Shown here: in pieces, positions 23,560 through 34,586 of the stretch
Position numbering within the stretch: the first letter of the stretch is position 1
How the letters are laid out: the number at the start of each line of letters is the position of its first letter
Assembly: GCA_032629725.1 (NCBI GenBank)
Contig: JAFEVB010000038.1
Coordinates: 496,001 to 560,000 of the forward strand
Reading direction: 5' to 3'
DNA length: 64,000 nt
Source: Gremmenia infestans
Taxonomy: Eukaryota; Ascomycota; Leotiomycetes; Helotiales; Hamatocanthoscyphaceae
Notes under the pieces: model-generated
Seen by the model: the letters and a program-made list of their open reading frames with translations, nothing else
Told to the model about the DNA's origin: nothing
Databases searched by the model: none
Translations under genes and position numbers: made by a program

Positions 23560-25136
23560 ACTTTATATAAAGCGGAGCTAGCCGCATGTGGACCTCCGCA
23601 ATTGGCGCATTTGTATATCAGGTGATCATATCTACCCTTAGTATTATATATAGAGCATACGTGTTATTTCGTCTGATAGGCTTCACCGCATAGCTGGCAC
23701 TTAGCCTCTTTACGGCAGTAGTGCTCCAAGTGGCCATAGCCCTAGCACCTGATGCATTGGGCGGTAGAACGTGTCGTATAGTGTTTTTCGCATCGTATAG
23801 AAATGCCAGCTATATATAGCCTATTTCGGACGGCTGCGCTAGCTTCTTCAGGCGTAGCAAATGCAATTGCCACGGATCCAGCTGTCTGTTTTAGGCGATT
23901 TTCGGCTGATGTGATCCAGTATGGCTGTCCTAAAAAGGTTAGACCCTTATTAAAAGTCCGTATTTCGTTCTTAACTAGCTTTATGCTTTCCGGACGGTTG
24001 AAAACAGAAGTGGGGATCCCGTGGGCGACGATTTTATGCTATGTAACATCTTTCTAGGCGGTGTAGCTTGGCATTAAATGCATCCAGATGTCGGATTTAG
24101 CGAGTAGAAAGTCAGCTAAGTAAGCCTCTATGGTTGTGACCACTAGATTGGCCTGAAGGGACTTAGACACTAAAAGCACCATAGGGTCTTTTACTCCTTT
24201 GCTAGCAAAAGCTCTATTTAGAGCATTGCGGGCGGTGAGAGGCTGAAAATCGTTGTTTTAGACTATAGTATCCTTAATTAGAATCACGCGGCGGCTGGTA
24301 AAAGGCTTCTTTATAGCTAGCTTTGGCGGTGAGGACTTTTTGGCAGAATTAACCAAAATCCAGTCCGAATCGGGGTTAGCGGACTCGGCTGCGGCTGCAT
24401 ATGTCCGATTTTAAGTGGTTTTCGGCTAGGGAGCGATTTTCGGCCCGTTTAGGCGGTCTAAGACGGCTGCGCTAGGCTCTTTCAGGTTGACTTGCGGGCG
24501 GGTAGTCGGTTTCGGGGCAATTTGCCGGGCGGTGGCTTCTAGCTTTTGACTAGCGGATTCTATATACGTGATCTCATTAGCTAAAATAGCTAAAACTTTC
24601 TTAATAGAGCCTTTTTTAAGGTATTTATAAAAGATTTCAATTAAATCAAGTATTTGGTCCTATTTTAGGCGGTCTGGTTCGGCAGCCGCGGCTTTAACTA
24701 GGAGGTCACGTGCCTCTATAATAGCCTTATTCGAAGGTGAATCTATAGTAAATCTTGGATTTTTAGCTGGATTAGAAAGCGGTATAGCTGGCCTCTTCTT
24801 TATAGTAAAGGTAAAAGCGTTGCTATGGTAACCGTTTTATTGTTTATTGACATATTGGTGGCTACGGCTGGCGGAAGAGGCTGTATATATAAAAACAAAC
24901 GCGTCTAACGCGACTTTTAGCTAGTCGCCGTCCTACGCCGGGCCTTCTAGCTCGTCCGTACTAAATAATGCATTATATATAGTATCCATCACTATATCGT
25001 CGTCTTCTGCCGCTGCAGACCGCAGGGGTGGGAGGGCGGGGGGGGAGAAGGAGAGGGAGGGAGGCGGTCGGGAGGCCTTCGGAGTGGAAAACCCTTCGGA
25101 TGACCCGCATTCACTCATTTTCCTAGTGAGAACCAC
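23560..25136 (-). pseudogene. ORF1 (nucleic-acid-binding, gag-like) of the LINE
   Basis: The start at 25136 gives M-V-L-T-R-K-M-S-E-C followed by a proline/serine-rich stretch. Stop codons occur from about 24930 onward. Conserved later blocks are R-L-Y-I-A-G-I-S-I-R-C at about 23800, then the two zinc knuckles. In Tad/I-type LINEs this protein binds the element RNA to form the transposition particle. Not functional as it stands. Confidence 0.75.
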
Positions 25137-25260
25137 GAGGGTAGGCTTAAAAGAAAGCTGAGATCAAGGCGGTCAATATGCTAGCGCGATCGTTTGATTT
25201 AGACGGTTGTGGCAAAAGTTATAGGTGAATTCGTGAAAATCGGAAAAGTGTTATATAGCG

Positions 25261-25458
25261 AAGCTAATAGAATACTCTTTTTCTAAGTTAATAAGTTCTT
25301 TTACTTCGCGTTTTAAGATCTTTATATTTTGTTTAAAACTCTTAGAAGTAGTAGTTAAAGTAATATTATTAATATAAGATAAAAGCTTTATATTAGTAGA
25401 CTTAAATAAGTCTCTAATATATATAAGAAATATTATAGGCGAAATAGGACTCTCTTAG
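25261..25458 (-). mobile_element. Old Tad-like LINE, RT segment, upstream of the composite insertion
   Basis: The minus-strand frame reads S-P-I-S-P-I-I-F-L-I-Y-I-R-D-L-F, then L-L-S-Y-I-N-N-I (RT active-site box, Asp-Asp to Asn-Asn), then L-E-K-E-Y-S-I-S-F. It runs straight into the sequence left of 18941, showing one element interrupted by a younger one. Confidence 0.75.
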
Positions 25459-25649
25459 GGCACGCCGATTTATTTATTTATTTATTATTTATTCTATTAA
25501 CGTTCTATATAAGTCTAAGACTATATAGAACGGCGCTAGCCTAATGCTAGCGCGGGCTAGTAATCTAGTTAAAAGATATATTAATATATTTCCGGTTGAA
25601 ATCTGTAGAACTAAGCCCAATACGGACTAGGTCCAAGGCACGCCGATTT
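25459..25649 (-). mobile_element. 165-bp LINE 3' end (subfamily A) with 13-bp target-site duplication
   Basis: A second insertion into the old LINE. The direct repeats ggcacgccgattt lie at 25459-25471 and 25637-25649. The insert has the (TTTA)n tail, the perfect hairpin gcgctagc/ctaat/gctagcgc (25533-25553) and stops at gactaggtcc. This is an extreme 5' truncation. Confidence 0.85.
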
Positions 25650-25760
25650 CTATTATAGTAAACTCTTTTGTTTTATTATTAAAGCTTATTTTTAGAATAC
25701 GGTCTTCTATAAACAAAGAGTAAATTGAATAAGTAATTAGCTATAAAATTAATACTTAAA
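25650..25760 (-). mobile_element. Old LINE, last recognisable upstream part
   Basis: Reads I-L-K-I-S-F-N-N-K-T-K-E-F-T-I-I-E-I-G on the minus strand, continuous with 25261-25458 once the 165-bp insertion is disregarded. Similarity ends near 25760, so the old LINE appears 5'-truncated within its RT region. Confidence 0.6.
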
Positions 25761-26409
25761 TATAATTAATCCGACTAAATATAATAATCAAATTTATAAT
25801 ATTAACACCCTCTAATCTAGAATCAAAAGGAATTGAAATTTGAAATATAAGAAGTTATTTAAGCAATTGAATATTCGAATTCAATTATCAAATCAAGTTA
25901 TAAATTCCGAATGCTTTCAGATTTTCAAACTAGGTTATATTAAATACCAAGTAATAATTAATCCAAGCCAGGGTTATATTCCAGGAAATGGATTAACTAA
26001 TTTATTAGCTAAATAAGCTATAATAAAATATTATAGACTTAATTAATAATATTAAGAAGCTAAAACTATTCTAAACGATTTAATTAGAATATAAAAGCAA
26101 AAATGGGATTTAGAACAGGTCGTGCAGGTTATAGAATTGAAGATCGGAAATCTAATTCTAATATAGTATATACTTACTTAGTACTACTTAGGTTTATATA
26201 ATAAAGAACTAAGTACTTTAATCTAAATAAAAGTACTACTTTATTTAATATATAAAATAGGATTATAATCTTATTTTAGCACTTAGAATATATTTCTAAG
26301 GTATTATAATTATTCTAATAAAACTAGAAATAGTATAAGATAGAATTTAGAAATGCAGATATTATACTAATTATTATATCGTTTATAGTCAGATAGATAG
26401 CAATAGTAA
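25761..26409. other. AT-rich RIP-like DNA
   Basis: No coding content is visible. A segment near 26185-26240 shows repeated tacttagtact-type words that could be a decayed repeat end. Confidence 0.4.
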
Positions 26410-26530
26410 TAAAATCCTGCAATCTGCAATCTGCATTTCTATAATCTGTACAACTTATAGCCCCGTAATCCGTAACTTTATAACTTGCAACCTGCAACTT
26501 TATAATCCTACAACCTATAGCTTATAATCT
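26410..26530. repeat. Minisatellite patch, CCTGCAA-type units
   Basis: Units such as cctgcaatctgcaatctgc and cttgcaacctgcaac, the same family and strand as 10885-11045 and opposite to 13225-13390, with C-to-T-type decay. Confidence 0.65.
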
Positions 26531-27380
26531 ATAGAGTCGTAAAGCTTTAATTATAGAGTGTTTAGAATAAATAGAATATTAATCTACTTTACTAACTTCT
26601 AGTATGTTTTATTTTTGCTCTTTAATTATATTTTTACTATCTAACTTTATCTTTCTACTTAGGGTATCATTTTAGTTAGAGTAAATTTTAAGGTTATTAA
26701 TATATTATTTTATGAGATTTTTACATTTAGAGAGATAGCGAAGGTCTAAGTGCTTTTCTTAAAGCTATCTTAGTTAATAGAGGTGGGTTACCGAGTGTGT
26801 ATTATAATAAGAAGTTGCTTTTAGCAAGATCTAAAACTTAATAGGTAGTTAAAATAAACTTATAAAGGATTATAAAATTAAAATTAGATCTAGAGTAAAA
26901 ATCAGAGAGATATACAGAGTTGGTTTTCTGAGTCGAACGCTTATTATATATATATATCTAAATTTGATTATATTATACTTATTATAATCGTATTAATTTT
27001 ATATCTAATCTTTTATAATTAGTTTAAAACTATAGGATTTTTTAAACTAAAGTAAAACTCGACCTATTATAAAGTATCTTATATATGATATATATAGTAA
27101 GAGGCGAATTAAGTGTCGCTAATATTTATATATAACTTTTAAAGAAGCAGCCTTAAACGGCAAAATTGGCGGTGATCTTATATTTCTGCTTTCACTTTTT
27201 ACTCCGCCCCTCTAGACTTAGCGCAATATCTATACTACCAGCTATATTCATACCTATAAACTTTTTCTTAATTAAATTAATCTTAATAAACATTTTATAT
27301 CTGCATTCTAGAAAGGCGCGGATGCTAGAGTTGAAAAGGCTATTAGAAAGTAAAATATAAATCGCTCAAACTTAATACTT
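26531..27380. other. AT-rich DNA, no supported gene
   Basis: The frame at 27166-27360 (+) is hydrophobic and AT-driven. I see no recognisable element. Confidence 0.4.
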
Positions 27381-27385
27381 TATTA

Positions 27386-27775
27386 CTATATAACATAATC
27401 CTCATCTGATTTCTTATATTCCTCGTCTATATAGACCTCGTCCCTATAGTTATCTTCTCTATAATCTTCATCTTCATCTTCTCTATAACTCTTACTAACT
27501 TTCTTCTTCTGTTTATCACTAACTTCTCTATCACGATTTCCAGGATCTTTGCCTTTATTATTATAGTTCATTTCCTTTCTTTTATTCTTATATTCCTCGC
27601 AATTACCCCTTTTCATATCCTCGTTTTCACCCATCTGCTTCCTTTTAGTCGGATTCATTAGTAAAAGGAGTATCGAGATTAGTAAGCGAGTCACGGGCAG
27701 GCACTCTAGATAAGTGAAATATAGCGTTATAAACTGTTGGTTAATAGTATTGCACCAAGGATGAAACAGCACCAA
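27386..27775 (-). CDS. Hypothetical charged, low-complexity protein
   Basis: A 129-codon frame. A start at an internal Met (about 27658, M-N-P-T-K-R-K-Q) gives a protein almost entirely of Lys/Glu/Asp/Arg/Asn/Tyr, ending in repeats of E-D-E-D-Y-R-E-D-N-Y-R-D-type acidic units. The composition suggests a disordered region. It sits at the edge of the AT-rich block, so chance or decay from a retroelement polyprotein linker is also possible. No family is recognised. Confidence 0.3.
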   Translation of the reverse strand: MVLFHPWCNTINQQFITLYFTYLECLPVTRLLISILLLLMNPTKRKQMGENEDMKRGNCEEYKNKRKEMNYNNKGKDPGNRDREVSDKQKKKVSKSYREDEDEDYREDNYRDEVYIDEEYKKSDEDYVI

Positions 27776-28754
27776 TTGATACCGAAGATATTAGCTGAAT
27801 TAATATGAAATGTTTGAAGATGTAAGTGTTGAATTTTGACCGCCAGGGATCCAAATTATATCTAGGCTTAAAAATGGACTATAAGGCAGGTTATTATAGC
27901 AACACGCAGTATTTACCGCACCCAACAAGCCCAGGCGAGAGCGCTGACGCCGGCTCATCAATTGACACGTCAGCGCTTCGAATCATACGGCTGCAGCTAT
28001 ATCCTTAGGCTACAACATAATGACATTTGCATGTGTCTGGAAGTAGAACCCCGCTTAAAAGAATTAACTAAAAATTAGCGAAGCTTAATTCGCCTTCTGC
28101 TGTAAGTACCTTAGAATAGAGGTCGAGGAGCAAGAAATTAAATGGAGGAGATACTACTAAGTATATATATGGTAGATAAAAACTTTGAGGATATTTAAAT
28201 AAAGTACTACCTGCCACACACTTATATTAAGACAGGCATATGATTCAACTACTAATAGTCTGGCTACCTAAGCGTTCTAATTTATATTCTTGCTAAGTAT
28301 TTCCACAATGCTAGTAGAGTTTGTTTGAACATGCCAGACGACTTATAGCAAGCACCTACCTATCTTGGAAGTAGTTCAGAGGGTTTTCATATAATTAGTA
28401 GGCTTTTAAATCCGCGATCGACGCGTGACTTGGTTGGTCGTGTAGAGAAACTGATCATAGTAATATCCCATGCTAATCTTATCAAAGCTCAATAGAAGAT
28501 TCTACATCCCGGAGCTTTTGGTACTGTATCTATTCTCTGGTGGGTATAATGAATCTATGAGCTGACCTATCAATTATGGAGATTGTTGGTCTTGATGACC
28601 ATATGTACATTTAACTTGTGGAACTTGATTCGGTATATGATGAGATACTGACCATTTCGCTTCGTAGAGCTGGCTACTGTAGATAAAAACTGGATCGTCT
28701 TGTAGACCTTTCTTCAGCGAGTTCTAAAACTAGACGATCTCAATATTGAATGTG
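27776..28754. other. Intergenic upstream of the oxygenase gene
   Basis: No supported gene. A small frame at 27826-28008 lacks motifs. This stretch would hold the oxygenase promoter. Confidence 0.4.
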
Positions 28755-29672
28755 ATGGGCCTGACTACTATTGATTTACGTGCTATCGAGGCCATCACAC
28801 CCAGACAAATTAACCAAGCAAAGAGTGTTGGGGCATTTTATTTGAGAATTTCTGATATAAACGGCCAAACTGTAAGTCTATAGATGAATCTCAAAATAAA
28901 AAGCGCTAAATTGTGGCAGATACTAGATGAGGTTCTGGAGCAGGCGAAAGTACTTTTCCAGTGGAAGGGTAAAACCAGCCTAACCTTTAATCGGGAGAAA
29001 TTCGTTGGGTATAGCTTGAATGCAGAAACTACTCACGGTCATATTGACCAGAAGGAAATGTTTGACTGGGCTACTGAAACTCCTGGGTTGACGATACATA
29101 GACAACCCTGGGAACAGCTGAGAGGGTCTAGTATTTGGCCGTTAGATTCAGCAGTTCCAGGCTTCAGATCCTCAATGGAAGCATTCGAAGTGTTTGCTAG
29201 CGGACTAGCCATTGAAGTGCTCAGAATCATGGGCTTATTGCCCCTTCTTGATCTTTACAAGGACGGCGAGCAACAGCCACAACATAGAATGAAGCTCGTC
29301 CACTACCCTCAGCTTACAGGAAGCTCAAGTCAAGGTTGTGGACCACATACTGATCGTGCAGAGTGGCTTACAATCATACATGAGTGCGGGGAAGCTGCTC
29401 TTGAAGTAGAAATTGACAATAGGATGGTTCCAGTTCCACCAAAACCGAACCACGTAATTGTCATCTTCGGACAGCCACTTGAAGATTGTAGCGCGAAAGC
29501 TTTTACGGCCGGCCGCCATCAGGTGGTAGTAAGTCGTAGTATCAAGATATTAGGATCAAGGCTAACATTTAAAGCTCTCGGAGAACGGGGACCGCTTTGC
29601 GGCAATATTTTTCATGTCAACAGCCCATCATCTGTCCGTTGCCGATGTCAGACGAAGACTGGCCGGCAATAG
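28755..29672 (+). pseudogene. 2-oxoglutarate/Fe(II)-dependent oxygenase (isopenicillin-N-synthase-like), one in-frame TAG near the N-terminus
   Basis: The long frame from ATG 28884 encodes 262 residues with the double-stranded beta-helix iron site: H155-x-D157 in G-P-H-T-D, distal H212 in G-R-H-Q-V-V, and R226-x-T228 as the likely 2-oxoglutarate-binding R-x-S/T. The usual N-terminal region (T-I-D-L, then G-A-F-Y-L) is encoded just upstream in the same frame from ATG 28755, but a TAG at 28881-28883 separates the two. Either the gene starts at 28884 and is N-terminally short, or it is a recently broken copy (CAG to TAG fits). The enzyme class performs oxidative tailoring, often in secondary metabolism. 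It is convergent with the MFS gene, with 3' ends about 200 bp apart. Confidence 0.75.
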
Positions 29673-29872
29673 AGTCGTTGAAGGTGCGTCTGAGATGCCA
29701 CTTGGCAAAGTAGTATGGGACCTCTACAAAGACTCCTATAAGGGTATTGTACAGTAGTAGTATCGAATCATGCATAATATTGTAAAAAACCCTGATAAAT
29801 ACAACCATTCATGCACTTAGATACGAATCACTTTGAAATCTTTATGGATGAAATACGATCTACTTCTTTGCT

Positions 29873-31723
29873 TCAACCATCCTGAAGTTTGGAACCATGT
29901 TCCAAGCTTTTCTCAAGTGTGGTGTCACTTTGAAGCTTATTGTTCTGCTCCAAATTTTTCTCCACCACCGCGAAATCACTCTTCGCTTCCCCGATCCTTA
30001 CAAACGCCACCAAGATTATAGTTGCCATCGTAGCACAGCCCACCTCCATCCAGAATACGGCCTGGCAGCTTTTGCGTTCTCCCAGGGATGACTGGGTCCT
30101 CTGCTTCACTACGCCCGCCATGGCGAGACAAACAGTACCTCCAAAGTGCAGGAGGAAGGCGATGAGAGCTCCTGCAAATCCTTGCTGATTGTATGGTGTT
30201 GAGGTTGTGATATAGATGTTGCAAACATTAAAGGTGATGTCAATCCCGATTGTGGCACATAACATCGATGGGAATATATATTCCCAGTAGTTTGCGCTGC
30301 TTGGTGCTATTGCGAACAACAACGGAGCAATTACCCACGCAGATCCTGCAATAATCAGAAGTATAGTTCCAGGCAGAAGATGAAGCACGTATCCACCGAA
30401 GATGGAGATGACACACCCACCCGCTGCCATAGGCGCATACCAAGCTACAGTTTGAATGGTGCTAGCTCCCATACTTTGCTCCATGTATTGGCTTGCATGT
30501 AGAAGATAAACGCTTAAAGATCCATAGAAGAGAAACAAGCTCAGTAATAAAGCAGGCATCTGTGGCTTGCAAAGGAAGGACAGCGGAATTAGTGGGCATT
30601 TGGCAATCCATCTCTCTACACAGATTATAGCCAGAAAAAAAGTGATACCGAGAATGAAGCATATGTAAACGTAAGGTGTCTTCCAGCCATTTGGAGCTTG
30701 CGACGAGGCTACTAGAGCGACGATGAGAAAGTTCAGGCAAAGGAATAGAGTTCCACCTCCAACCCAATCCATTACAATGTCGTCCTCTTGCGGTTCATAT
30801 CCATCATTATTTTGTTCTGAATTCTGAGCTTCAGATTGGACCTCTCGCCGCATGGTCTTTATTGCCGGATCGCTGCATCCAGGGACAGTGAAGTAAGCAA
30901 CAATGCTGGTTAAAACTGTCAAGGCTGCCCCAACCCAAAAGTAATAGCCCCAAGTGGCTGATCCTCCAGAAGTGCCACCAACGAGAATGCCTATGAAGTA
31001 GTTAGTGGAGTGATTCAACCGGGTAGCATTCAGAACGAACCTAGAAAAAATCCAAGGGGCGCACAAGCGCCATATACAGAAAATGCCATATTTTTACGCT
31101 TACCAGGGCTGTAGATAGTGCCCATTAATATAAGGCCCGAGGGTAGCATTGCTGATGCACCGGCGCCTTAAAAAGCCCGAGTGAGATTTAGCAGGATTTC
31201 ATTTCTGGCAAAGCCAACTACTAGACTCCAGGCTGCAAGCTAAACCAAGCCGCAAATATAAATACGTCGGCCGCCATATATATTAGCCAGGCGGCCAAAA
31301 ATAAGTGTTATAGAGGCAACCGCAAGTGAAAACATACTAGCTAGCTAGACTGATAAAGATTCGGGGATAATGTGTCCCTTAACAAGGCCGGGTAAGATTA
31401 TAGTGAAACCAGACACAAAGTACTCCTGTCGTTATTAGCCCTATACAAAATACAAGCTTCAATTAAAGGCGTGTTAAAAGAGGTACCGTTAGAATCTGCG
31501 ATATAGATATCGAGAATATGAAGCCGACTTCGTGCCAAAGAGAACGAAAAACCTCTGGGCACTTTTCCCCGGCATCTTGAATACTTTCCACTTCCGCGAA
31601 TATATCCATTTTCAAATTTTCAAAGGATGGTGATATTGTTGTCCAGTCATCTTTATCAAAGGTTATAAAACTCAACGAAGAAGATTGTCGGGACGATTTA
31701 TCACACGAAAACGGAGTCTCCAT
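29873..31723 (-). pseudogene. DHA2-type MFS drug/metabolite transporter (copy A), three nonsense codons
   Basis: Three inferred exons: 31723-31487, 31425-31041 and 30990-29873, together exactly 580 codons with matching phases (donors GTACCT and GTTCGT; acceptors CAG and CATAG). Conserved MFS pieces: F-G-R-L-A-N-I-Y-G-G-R-R (cytoplasmic loop between TM2 and TM3), A-S-A-M-L-P-S-G, G-A-C-A-P, and many hydrophobic segments in exon 3 ending in a charged C-tail. Exon 2 has TAG at 31345-31347, TAG at 31240-31242 and TAA at 31168-31170. The related copy B at 56.6-57.3 kb has Trp at the first and Gln at the third, so G-to-A and C-to-T changes explain them. Exon 3 alone stays open for about 370 codons. 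By family it would export a toxic or secondary metabolite. Confidence 0.85.
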
Positions 31724-34586
31724 AGTGAATGATTAAGAAGGAGTACTCAACCTCAGGGGATACTCCAAGGGATGTGCAGTATTTGAAAAAGTACTTTTCT
31801 CGAATGGGCGAGTGTTCGACTTATTGGTCTGCTGAACGGAGTCAATAGCCGGGAGGTTAGCTTAGCTGACTTGGCTAACCTTCTCGTTCTCCCTGAACTT
31901 CAACAAAGATCAGGTCGGATTGTGGTACAAATCGATACTTATCAGTCATCTCATGGAATATCTGGCACAATTCACCAATGATGGCATCATGTGTCATCAA
32001 AATTTGATATCTCACCTGGATGGTTTTCTGGCTCTCTTCTCACTTCCTAGCTTTCTGCATTATTCCCCTTACAAATTGGATCAACTGAATTACTCTTGCG
32101 GAAACTACTGCAGAAGACATTCTTACTGGAGTAATGTTGTGAAGCGGAATCTATGTTGACCCAAACGCGACCACATACGCGACACCGCTTCATTACGACT
32201 CACAACAGGGTCAACTGATTGTAATCTTAATACATAATATACCTATTCAGTTTCTGACTCCAATTTCCCACCAACCTTGTTGTAAATTTACTTCTCATGT
32301 AGAATAGCTGCACCAATTGATACCTGTAACACGAACTTTCAGTATATGAGTCATCGTTGATCGTTGCCTGCAAGGAGGCTAAGCTATAAAGAATTTAAGA
32401 TCACTACAACAACACTGTACCACTAATCCCCCGATTCTGGCTTCGGCTTCTGACAAGTCAGCCTACTCATATCAGCTTCAGTAAACCCAACCATAGTTGT
32501 TCAAACCATGACAATAATGAACATTTCCTGGCTGACACGCAGCTGACATCCAATTCTCATTCAACTGTTTGGCTGGTGATCAATTCAAGCTGACATTCAA
32601 GGAATACATGGGGTTGGCTTTATGAATTGAGTACCGTAGGCGCAAGTGCATCAACTTGCGCTTTGGAAAATGTTGAGCTTTCCCGTCGACCACAGACGAC
32701 GCTGAGAATAGGGCTCTAAAGCCACATTACTTCTAGCATCACGTTCAAGATAGTGACTCGCCCGGTCCTCAATCTGCATTTCTTCCTTTCAATGGATGTA
32801 GCACTCCAAGTTAGGAAGAAGCTATAAAATTGGCAACAACAAGCAGCTCAAGACAGAAATTATGAATAGTCCCAGAATCCGAAAGTAATCAGCTAGCCGT
32901 GATCTACGTCATCGCTAATCTTGCTGCAGTTCCTAAGATCCGACTTGATACAGGAATATGTGGAGACTTGCAGTGAAAGGATTTGGTATTTGTACGCGTT
33001 CAGATATCCAACCGCGTCCTCTGTGTAGAAACAAAAATTCGATGATGTGCAGGGCTCAAAAGTCTTTGCAAGATGAGATGGAAGTTTTCCAAGTCTACCC
33101 ACTTCTGCCAAAAAGAATGCGACAGTTGCGACAGTCAAAATACCAGCTGCTATCATTAATCTAGCGCCGATATGGAAATCGAGGTCGCCACACACTCTGC
33201 AATCGATGAGCATCTAGAGGACCACCTGATGGTGCTAACGCGGCTGAGAAGGTCGGTTCAGAAAGTCTTTATGATACGCGCTAGCTTTGGATCAAGGGCA
33301 GGAAACCAGCGGGATTGTCTTGGCTTCTGGAAAGACTTGTTCGATAATTGGAAAGCAGGTGTCGAGATAATGACTTGCTATCGAGTTGCTGAGTTCACCC
33401 AAAACTGCAAAACATACCCGAGAAGATCAGACATCTCTCTTGTCGTGTCCTGGGAAAGGATTTACGGACCTTAAATAGACCAGCTTGAGGGACGAGTGCT
33501 TGAGTATTGCAAAGGCGATTTTTTGGGGATATCCTTCTCATGTAAAGGTATGTCGCCGGAAGACTTCAAGTTGCGGAGTCGTTGTGGAATGATGCTTCCA
33601 ATGAGTGGTACTCTAATGACGAAAATGCTGCTTTCAAACCTAATATCGTTCAGTACAATTGTCAACATTGCATAGCACAATTCGTCGCATGTTTTACTAT
33701 TGACTGAAAGCCTCGAACAACGACAAGAAGCCTGCGAAAAGATCAAGCCAACGACAACAACCGACCCATTCGATCTTGATACGTGACTTATCAACTACAC
33801 GTAGGACGTGGAGAGGAAGTTGCTCCATCTCTCCAAATCACGCTAAGAAGTGCTGCCCATTCTAATAGTCGATCAGTCTTCCTCGATGTTGTTAAAATGA
33901 TATTGAGTTGGTACACAAATACTCTGTCACCACACACAGAACTGAAGTTAAGATACGCCTGCTCCTGCCTCTCTTAGTACCACCACCAACTACAAGTGCC
34001 TCCTCCACATATGCAGTCATCCCCTTCGATAGAGCTATTGCAGTACTAAACGTCGAAATGGAATCACCACACACAGCAACTGGATGAGATATCATCCGGC
34101 ATGCTCTCCACCACCTAGACTGGTGCATACTCACTCAATGTATGCGACCTTTATCCCGATGACAACACGATGTTGGGTTTGGTCGGAAGCAAAAAGCTGC
34201 GATTTTTCAGAGGCAGCAGGGAGGTGGAGGAGGAAGGCCGGTATCAGGTGGAGACTGAAGATACATTGACACAAGATGGACAGCAGAAGCGCCTACCAAT
34301 TAGCCAGACAAGAAAAAGACACAAGCAAGGCACTTCTTGGTACGGATATGTACATAGGCGTAGATAGAAGCCAGACCTATCGAAGTAGAGGGGGTCGCTT
34401 GTCATGGCAACATGGTGAAGTGGGGCGAATTGGCCGCCCTGGTGTTGATCTACTAGCGTTATATCACGTGATATGGTGAATATCGAACTGCGCCTCGGTT
34501 CCGGCCGGAATTCCTGTTTCCCCAGCACAAAAACACTGAACATCAAAATACATCTTTCCACCCCAAACTTCCTCACCGCAACGCTC
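31724..34586. other. Long region without a confident gene
   Basis: Several mid-length frames exist: 32893-33213 (-), with a hydrophobic run I-A-A-G-I-L-T-V-A-T-V-A; 33172-33474 (+); 33471-33794 (-). None has recognisable motifs and they overlap one another. A minus-strand reading around 33150-33480 could be pieces of a decayed gene. The last roughly 150 bp before 34587 is C-rich with a cacaaaaacactgaacatc leader and would be the promoter/leader of the next gene. Confidence 0.35.

Larger units (their letters stand above)
19287..25260 (-). mobile_element. Near full-length Tad-like LINE (ORF1 gag-like, ORF2 EN-RT-RNase H), RIP-inactivated
   Basis: About 6 kb on the minus strand. ORF1 starts at 25136 and runs to about 23580; it carries CCHC-type knuckles (C-I-R-C-Q-G-Y-G-H-L-E-H-Y-C at about 23750, and C-Q-L-C-G-E-A). 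ORF2 begins near 23500 with an apurinic endonuclease-like domain (Q-E-P-F at about 23410; R-D-F-N-T-Y-N at about 23090). RT follows: S-A-Y-R-P-I-S-L-L-N at about 21890, then F-I-S-Y-M-N-D-I at about 21425, where the family has a Y-x-D-D box (D to N). RNase H is at about 20150-20600 (Y-V-D-N-Q-A-A-I-Y at about 20370). Many TAG/TAA codons at Gln- or Trp-like sites show RIP-type decay. The 3' end is a UTR with a hairpin (19352-19372) and a (TTTA)n tail. Confidence 0.88.

Noticed and set aside
25021..25075. G-rich tract as a G-quadruplex promoter of the LINE
   Set aside because: It encodes the proline/serine-rich start of ORF1 on the other strand. No independent evidence of a regulatory role.
28873..28884. 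A 12-nt GT..AG unit as an ultra-short intron in the oxygenase gene
   Set aside because: Far below any known spliceosomal intron length in fungi. A nonsense mutation or downstream start is simpler.
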